Below are positions 59,225 to 64,000 of a DNA stretch of 64,000 nt, one piece after another. Source of the DNA: Jaapia argillacea MUCL 33604 (taxonomy: Eukaryota > Basidiomycota > Agaricomycetes > Jaapiales > Jaapiaceae); contig KL197719.1 in NCBI GenBank assembly GCA_000697665.1, forward strand, positions 753,968 to 817,967, in the 5' to 3' direction. Below the pieces are notes generated by a model. The model saw only the letters and a program-made list of their open reading frames with translations. It did no database searches and was not told where the DNA came from. Each line of letters opens with the position of its first letter. Position 1 is the stretch's first letter. Made by a program: the position numbers and the translations under genes.

Positions 59225-60355
59225 CTAGTTGGTCTCCTTTTGCCACGGCAGCAAGGCATTGTCACCCAACCTCTCCCTCACCAGCTGTTCGCTCAACATC
59301 CACAGGTTCGCTCCCAACTTCTCGTCGCTGGCTTGGGCAGATTCCTTCCCATTTTCTCCAGGATCCGTATAATACATACCCTGCTTGACTTCGTCGCTCG
59401 TGGCAGCCCAAAGGGTACTCAGACTGCCTTGTTCGGGGTCGCGCATGAATGGGGTGACAACGTGTTTGAGGACTGTGCCCAGAGGTTTCCCATAGGCTTC
59501 CTTGAATTGATCCTGCTGGCCAGTGTGAACGGCACCAGGATGAGTGGCAACTGCGATCAAGTCGTCGCCATTGGGTTTGATAACTCGTTCGACTAGACCG
59601 TACTTGGTGAAGAGGATCATCGCGAGCTTTGAACGAGCGTAGAGAGATACAGCGGTCATCGGCATTTGAGTTGAAGCTTTCTCACCGAGCTCAGATATGG
59701 ACGCAAATTGGATAGATGAAGGGGCTGCTCTATGGAGTTCGGACGAGATGGATACGATGCGAGGTGGTGGGGTGTTAGCGAGGGTAGAGGTATGACGCAT
59801 CAAGGGTAAGAGGCGGTTGATCAACAGGTAGTGTCCGAGGTAGTTGACGGAAAAGTGCCTGTCAATGCCATCTGCCGACAAGTCGAATTTGTTGACACCG
59901 ACACCAGCATCTGCAATCAACTAGGAAGGCGGGGTAAGGATAAAGTGCTTGGCTAGAGGGCGAGGAGACACGACCACTAACCAGATCAAGTCTGCTTTCG
60001 TTTTCGCCAATCCTATCAGCGATTGCCTTTACATTCCTCAAATCGCCGAGATCACATGGATAAAACTCGATATCAGCATTGGGGTTATCGGACTGTTTGA
60101 TTTTGGAAATGGCCTCCTCAGCCTTGTCGCCCTCCCTGCAGAGCAAGAGAACGCGAGCTTTTGACAAGGCAAACGCGCGGGCAACTTCAAATCCAATCCC
60201 TTGGCTTCCTCCAGTGACAAGGGCGGTCTGAATATCTAGTCAGTTTGGTGGTTGCGACGAATTGGCAACAAAAAGGTCACCTTGCCACTCAGGTCGCTGA
60301 CATCGGTCTGGTCATAGATGTGTTTGGCGGACAGCATATCGAGAGTTTTCTGCAT
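59225..60355 (-). CDS. Short-chain dehydrogenase/reductase
   Basis: Three exons (60355-60281, 60227-59982, 59920-59225) encode 338 residues from the Met at 60355. The Rossmann motif is TALVTGGSQGIGFEVARAFA and the active site is YARSK (YxxxK). The usual NNAG reads IADAG (Asn to Asp). FSVNYLGHYLLINRLLPLM and AVATHPGAVHTG place it with the retinol dehydrogenase/WWOX-like and DHRS-type SDRs. The substrate is unknown. The frame is also open upstream to an ATG at 60472, which would add an Arg-rich N-terminus (MTSICRRQVFISRAK) of mitochondrial type; the start is therefore uncertain. Confidence 0.88.
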
Positions 60356-60822
60356 GGCGGGGTTCTTCCTGTTTGTGTACAATGAACGGGTGTGGATGGG
60401 AAGAGCGGGGATGTTGAGGTGATGAGTTTTCGCTCTGCTGATGAATACTTGGCGACGACAGATGGACGTCATGTTGGGGCGTCAATGAGTACGACGCCGG
60501 GGGAGCAGCCACCTTTTGTATCCCAAGTTCAAAGACAGAAGACATCGTCGATGTGCGAAAAGGGGGGATCGAAGGTAACGAGGATCGTCATCGTCAACAT
60601 GTCGATGCTCAAAACATCGCCGTCAGCCACCGCTTCCGAATCAGGAGTTGTGGCTGCCACAATCGGAAATGTAAAATATTGCACCGTACGATGCTCTCAA
60701 CACTCAGCGAGAGGTAATGTGAGCCCGGTATCGTCTTGAAGCGAAACCAACACAAAGGAGGGAGATAGGATAGGATACGTGCAAGGAGGGCAACTCCGAG
60801 ATTGCGAAAACATGGTGTTCTG
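60356..60822. other. SDR upstream region and bZIP 3' flank
   Basis: This 467-bp region is the likely SDR promoter, or partly its first exon if the upstream Met is used. A plus-strand frame at 60392-60739 lacks domain support. Confidence 0.4.
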
Positions 60823-61598
60823 CTATGCAGTATCTAGCTCCCGCGACGTCGTCCTCATTTCGGACAATCTCTGAATTGTCGATGGTCCGGGCTGTGGTTG
60901 TTCATCAGTATCTTCCCCCTCCTCGATAAGCCCTGTGCAGTCTAACAACCCTCCGCAACATTCAGATTCTGAGCTGTCAGGGCCGAGCGACCATTCGTGC
61001 GAGTCCCTTGTGTTTCTAGTAAGCTGCCCCTCCGTGGACGACGATGCGGTGGCTTGGATGGTGGTGCCACAGCTAGACGAAGTCGCAATTTGAGACGGAT
61101 CAAGTGGTCTTGAAGTATGTAGTATGTAAGCTGGTACAGAGTTACACCCAGCCGGAGCCGAACCGCACTCGTTGCCAGTAGTTGATGGTGGCGACCATGA
61201 ACTGGTTGGATTGGAACTGACAAGGTCTTGAAAACGGTTCATACTCGAGGCGAGGGAGGCGGAGGAGGATGCTATCTGTTGCATCAGTTGGGTTGCTGCC
61301 TGAACCTGTCATGTCCCACTCCTGTCAACGAAGTCATTGTGGTTATGAGGCAGAATCTCCAACGCACCGTTCCAGAGGAGAATAGAGCGGTAGGCAACTG
61401 TACCCCCACGTTGTTATTCTCGACTTGGGATCTAAGCTGTTCCACTTCTCTTCGCAGACGATCATTCTCCTCTTCGGCTCTACGGCAGCGGTCCTCCAAC
61501 TCTGCCACATATTGTGCTTTGCGAGCACGATAATCCCGTTGCTGGGCGAGGGATCGGCTGGGAGGTATGCTGAGATCCTTTTTACGGCCCCTGGTCAT
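60823..61598 (-). CDS. bZIP transcription factor
   Basis: Two exons (61598-61368 and 61305-60823) encode 237 residues. The basic region is RGRKKDLSIPPSRSLAQQRD followed by YRARKAQYVAELEDRCRR, then a short leucine zipper (AEEENDRLRREVEQLRSQVE). The basic region lacks the standard N-x7-R asparagine of AP-1-type factors, having QQRDYRARKA, which points to a fungal class with its own DNA preference. The C-terminal 160 residues are Ser/Thr-rich with a cysteine pair and acidic end (SSESECCGGLLDCTGLIEEG). It is presumably a nuclear regulator with unknown targets. Its start lies only 114 bp from the target duplication of a 739-bp inverted-repeat element, so that element probably forms part of its upstream region. 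Confidence 0.85.
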
Positions 61599-61717
61599 AT
61601 TTAGGAGGATGACAGTGTTGGTAACGGTGAATGTCGGGGAAAGGACAGAGTTCGCATGAAGAGAAGATGATGGTCGCTCGAATAAAACCTGCGCGCGGTC
61701 CAGGACTAGTCGGTTCG

Positions 61718-61780
61718 TATGATGTTCCTTTTGTACATTTATTATTTTGCACCGCGCGCTGGGTTTTATTAGCGCGCGCA
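61718..61780 (+). repeat. Left inverted repeat of the 739-bp element
   Basis: It starts TATGATGTTCC and contains GCACCGCGCGCTG and GCGCGCGCA. The inverse copy is at 62397-62456. Confidence 0.85.
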
Positions 61781-62396
61781 TCGCACACATTGCTATCTAC
61801 TTATGATTGACGGATTTCAGATGGCTCGGAGGACAGTTGAAGTCCACCTCGAGTCTTCCTCAGATGTAAGGTGTCCTTGAAGCCGCTCACATTTATACAT
61901 CGCTTGTTTCGATTCAGAGGAAACACCCGAAGCCCTCGGCTCTTATCGAAATCCCCGTCAGACGGGCTGTCTGCATGATGGTCCCTTTCCCCCTCCCTCC
62001 CCGTCCTCTTTGTCCTCTTCCCTCGTATTTTATTGTTGTTTCTGTGTGAGTATTATCCGCCCTTTCCCATCTCAATCCCTCTCATACCTGTCTTGTACCC
62101 CATTTTTGGCGTCGCAAACGGAGGCAACGCAACAATTTCATGTGCCATGGTCTTCGTGTTTCCCTTACTTGTGTCCGAGAAGATGGAAATGATTTTATTA
62201 GGCGGGCTCAGCTCAAGCTTAGCTAGTCGACGGCTCGTCGTCGTCAACAACGACGACCTTTTCAGGCAAAGAGGCCCGGACTCCGATGCCAAAATCGCGT
62301 GGCTTAGGCGTCTCGGAACTTTCCACTTTCCTTTTCGAGGGATTTATAAGGCTATTACTCCTCCTAGAATGGCAACAAGACCTTGATAAGACCTTG

Positions 62397-62456
62397 TGCG
62401 CGCGCTAAAACACAGCGCGCGGTGCGAAATAATAAATGTACAAACGGAACATCATA
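62397..62456 (-). repeat. Right inverted repeat of the 739-bp element
   Basis: Inverse copy of 61718-61780, followed directly by the second GGTTCG at 62457-62462. Confidence 0.85.
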
Positions 62457-62596
62457 GGTTCGCCTCTGAGGAGAACGAACCCACGAGTCAACTCTGTGTA
62501 TCCACACATATATCCTTGAAATTTCCGGTGATGCGGACCATGAGCGGACGATAATATTTCTATAGGCCAATATCGATACACGTTCGTCGAAGGGGG

Positions 62597-64000
62597 TCAA
62601 GCCACCCCACGCACACCCCACACTCGAGTCAAGAGTAATCTGACGATCTCCTCCGGTCCTGGCGTTTCCACAATACAAGCCACCCCTTCAATATCCCTGG
62701 CATGCGGAGCCTCTTCGACATCCACTTGGGCAGGGACAGCAGAGGACTCAAAACGTGCATGCTCTACATGCATTCGCTCGAGCTCCGCTTGTACTTGTGC
62801 CCGATTAGCGCCTGGTGAATATGCACTCTGCAAATCCTCTCGCCTGTCGACCACCAGCATACCCCTTGTTAGCTCTCCAGTTCTAAAGGAGTGAGCAAAC
62901 TCAGTTTGTGTGGGGACGATGTCGAGAAAGGAGACAAACCTTTCCACTTGAAACTTCCTCTTCACAGCATTCCAGCCCTGTCTAAGCCGGGGTATTTCCC
63001 CTTCTCCTTGTGAATGGACAGGGGGATTCTCGATGGCACACCAAATGGCCACTATATCGTGAAGCTCCATAGCATCTTTCCCGAATTCCAGCATCACTTC
63101 TCTCGCTCTCTCCAGAAATGAGCTGGTGAAGTGATGGAGCGGAGGCTTGTCTTCAGCCTTGGATGGAGCCTCTGTGGACTCAAAAGTGTTATCCACCTTA
63201 TCCTTGTACAACGGGAAAGGCAATTCGTGCGGGGTAGTAATGTCCAACGGGAGTAGAAGGAAACGCTCCAATGGTAAGCCCAAAGTCGCCTCAGGAGGAA
63301 GCAAGACTTCTTCGACAGCATGAGGATCGGCAAAGAAATTGACTACGTCGGAGGAATTAGTCTCTTGGGGGGTGAAGGAAAACATAGAAGCACTTACACT
63401 CAGCGACTGGGGAAGTGTTCCCCGGCACGTCCAAAGCACCTCCCATACAAACCACACGACCAATACCGTCCCGCACAGCCGAAACGTTGGCACGCAGTAG
63501 GTATGCAAGATTGGTGAGAGGTCCCAAGGCGACGTACGTTAGCTTCCTTGGGTAAGACGTTATCAGCTCGAGCGTCAGATCAATTGCTGAGCGGTTTGAG
63601 GGTCGGAGGTATGGGTGATCCGTCAATTGATCTGGGAGATTCACATTCAAATCAGGGTGTCGTTCTGTGATGCCGCCGAGCCCATCCCTAACTGATGTTG
63701 GTGCGCTGCAGAGACAGGAAGAATATTGATGTGTAGAGGACCTACCTTCCGTGGAAATATTGTGCGCTGTGGATACTTCCTTCGAGAGGAGCTTCGGCAC
63801 CTTGCACAATGAATGGCTTGTTAGCTGAGGAGAAGTTGGGAAACCGGTCCCTTTCTTGAGGATATTGTTCCAGATGCTTAGCAACAGCTTCGTATATCTT
63901 GAATACGTTGATACTTCAAGCAGTCAATGAGACGCATTTGCCGCACAGCGTCTATCGACAACTCACTACGAGGAGTGAGCATCTGTGTTCCCTAGAGTGT
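62597..64000 (-). CDS. Inosine/uridine-preferring nucleoside hydrolase, 5' end beyond the window
   Basis: Visible exons are 64000-63967 (partial), 63913-63746, 63687-63398 and 63342-62597 (stop at 62597-62599). The family pattern is present: TLGNTDAHSSYINVFKIYEA, VQGAEAPLEGSIHSAQYFHG, RDGLGGITERHPDLN, YVALGPLTNLAYLL, VVCMGGALDVPGNTSPVAEF and NFFADPHAVEEVL, with the later histidine in MELHDIVAIWCAI. The N-terminal DxDxxxDD calcium site lies outside the window. The enzyme splits nucleosides into base and ribose for salvage. A long charged insertion (FESTEAPSKAEDKPPLHHF) is seen before the C-terminal half. The CNT nucleoside importer 31 kb away serves the same substrates, but nothing shows co-regulation. 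Confidence 0.9.

Larger units (their letters stand above)
61718..62456. mobile_element. 739-bp inverted-repeat transposable element (MITE-like) with 6-bp target duplication
   Basis: The ends are inverted copies of each other: 61718-61780 (63 nt) matches the inverse of 62397-62456 (60 nt) with about three mismatches and one 3-nt gap. Both begin TATGATGTTCC and end in an alternating GCGCGCGCA. Directly outside, GGTTCG occurs at 61712-61717 and again at 62457-62462, a target-site duplication. The 616-bp interior has no convincing gene. This is the layout of a non-autonomous DNA transposon. The 6-bp duplication with long inverted repeats does not let me name a superfamily. Confidence 0.82.

Noticed and set aside
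62033-62386. A 117-residue open frame inside the 739-bp element
   Set aside because: It begins with TTG, shows no domain and lies in low-complexity CT-rich DNA. It is not treated as a gene.
1-64000. CRISPR arrays, rRNA genes, tRNA genes and secondary-metabolite clusters
   Set aside because: No regular spaced repeats, no rRNA-like blocks and no convincing tRNA arms were seen, and neighbouring genes do not form a pathway.

Overview
The window is nuclear DNA from a mushroom-forming basidiomycete (Agaricomycetes). Genes are dense and lie on both strands. Nearly every gene is cut by many short introns (mostly 46-65 nt, GT-AG), several exons are under 35 nt, and the gene content is fungal: a Plavaka-type DNA transposon, a CBM5/12-DM9 protein, a MATA-type HMG protein, a GT61-like glycosyltransferase and a TKL-like kinase. 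Exon joins below were worked out by hand from splice sites, reading phase and remembered family sequences. Within each complete multi-exon host gene the summed exon length closes in frame.

Layout. 1-7.3 kb: 3' end of a Gly-rich protein, an HMG-box regulator, SEC61 alpha, and a CsbD-like stress protein. 7.6-12.7 kb: a very large disordered protein with a C-terminal membrane segment. 13.4-24.1 kb: CBM-DM9 protein, GT61-like enzyme, palmitoyl-protein thioesterase, methylcrotonoyl-CoA carboxylase beta, BUB2-like TBC GAP. 24.3-36.5 kb: an adaptin large subunit (best fit AP-4 epsilon), a second CsbD-like gene, a small possibly myristoylated protein, a CNT nucleoside transporter, DCAF7/WDR68, an Apq12-like protein and a small CxxC protein. 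37.3-45 kb: a repeat island containing a 6.6-kb Plavaka element with 18-bp perfect terminal inverted repeats, a decayed transposase and a divergent companion gene. 47.1-64 kb: MFS sugar transporter, mitochondrial pyruvate carrier subunit, TKL-like kinase, an unassigned Ala/Pro-rich protein, COG5, an SDR, a bZIP factor and a nucleoside hydrolase cut by the window edge. A second, 739-bp element with about 60-bp inverted repeats and a 6-bp target duplication sits just upstream of the bZIP gene.

The host genes are mostly unrelated housekeeping functions: secretion and Golgi traffic (SEC61, AP-4-like, COG5), mitochondrial metabolism (MCC beta, pyruvate carrier), nucleoside uptake and cleavage (CNT, nucleoside hydrolase) and cell-cycle control (BUB2). 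No biosynthetic cluster, CRISPR array, rRNA gene or recognisable tRNA gene was seen. The most notable features are the two DNA transposons, the duplicated CsbD-like genes that share a palindromic TGACGTCA site and core promoter spacing, four apparent GC-AG introns, and the CBM5/12-DM9 fusion.
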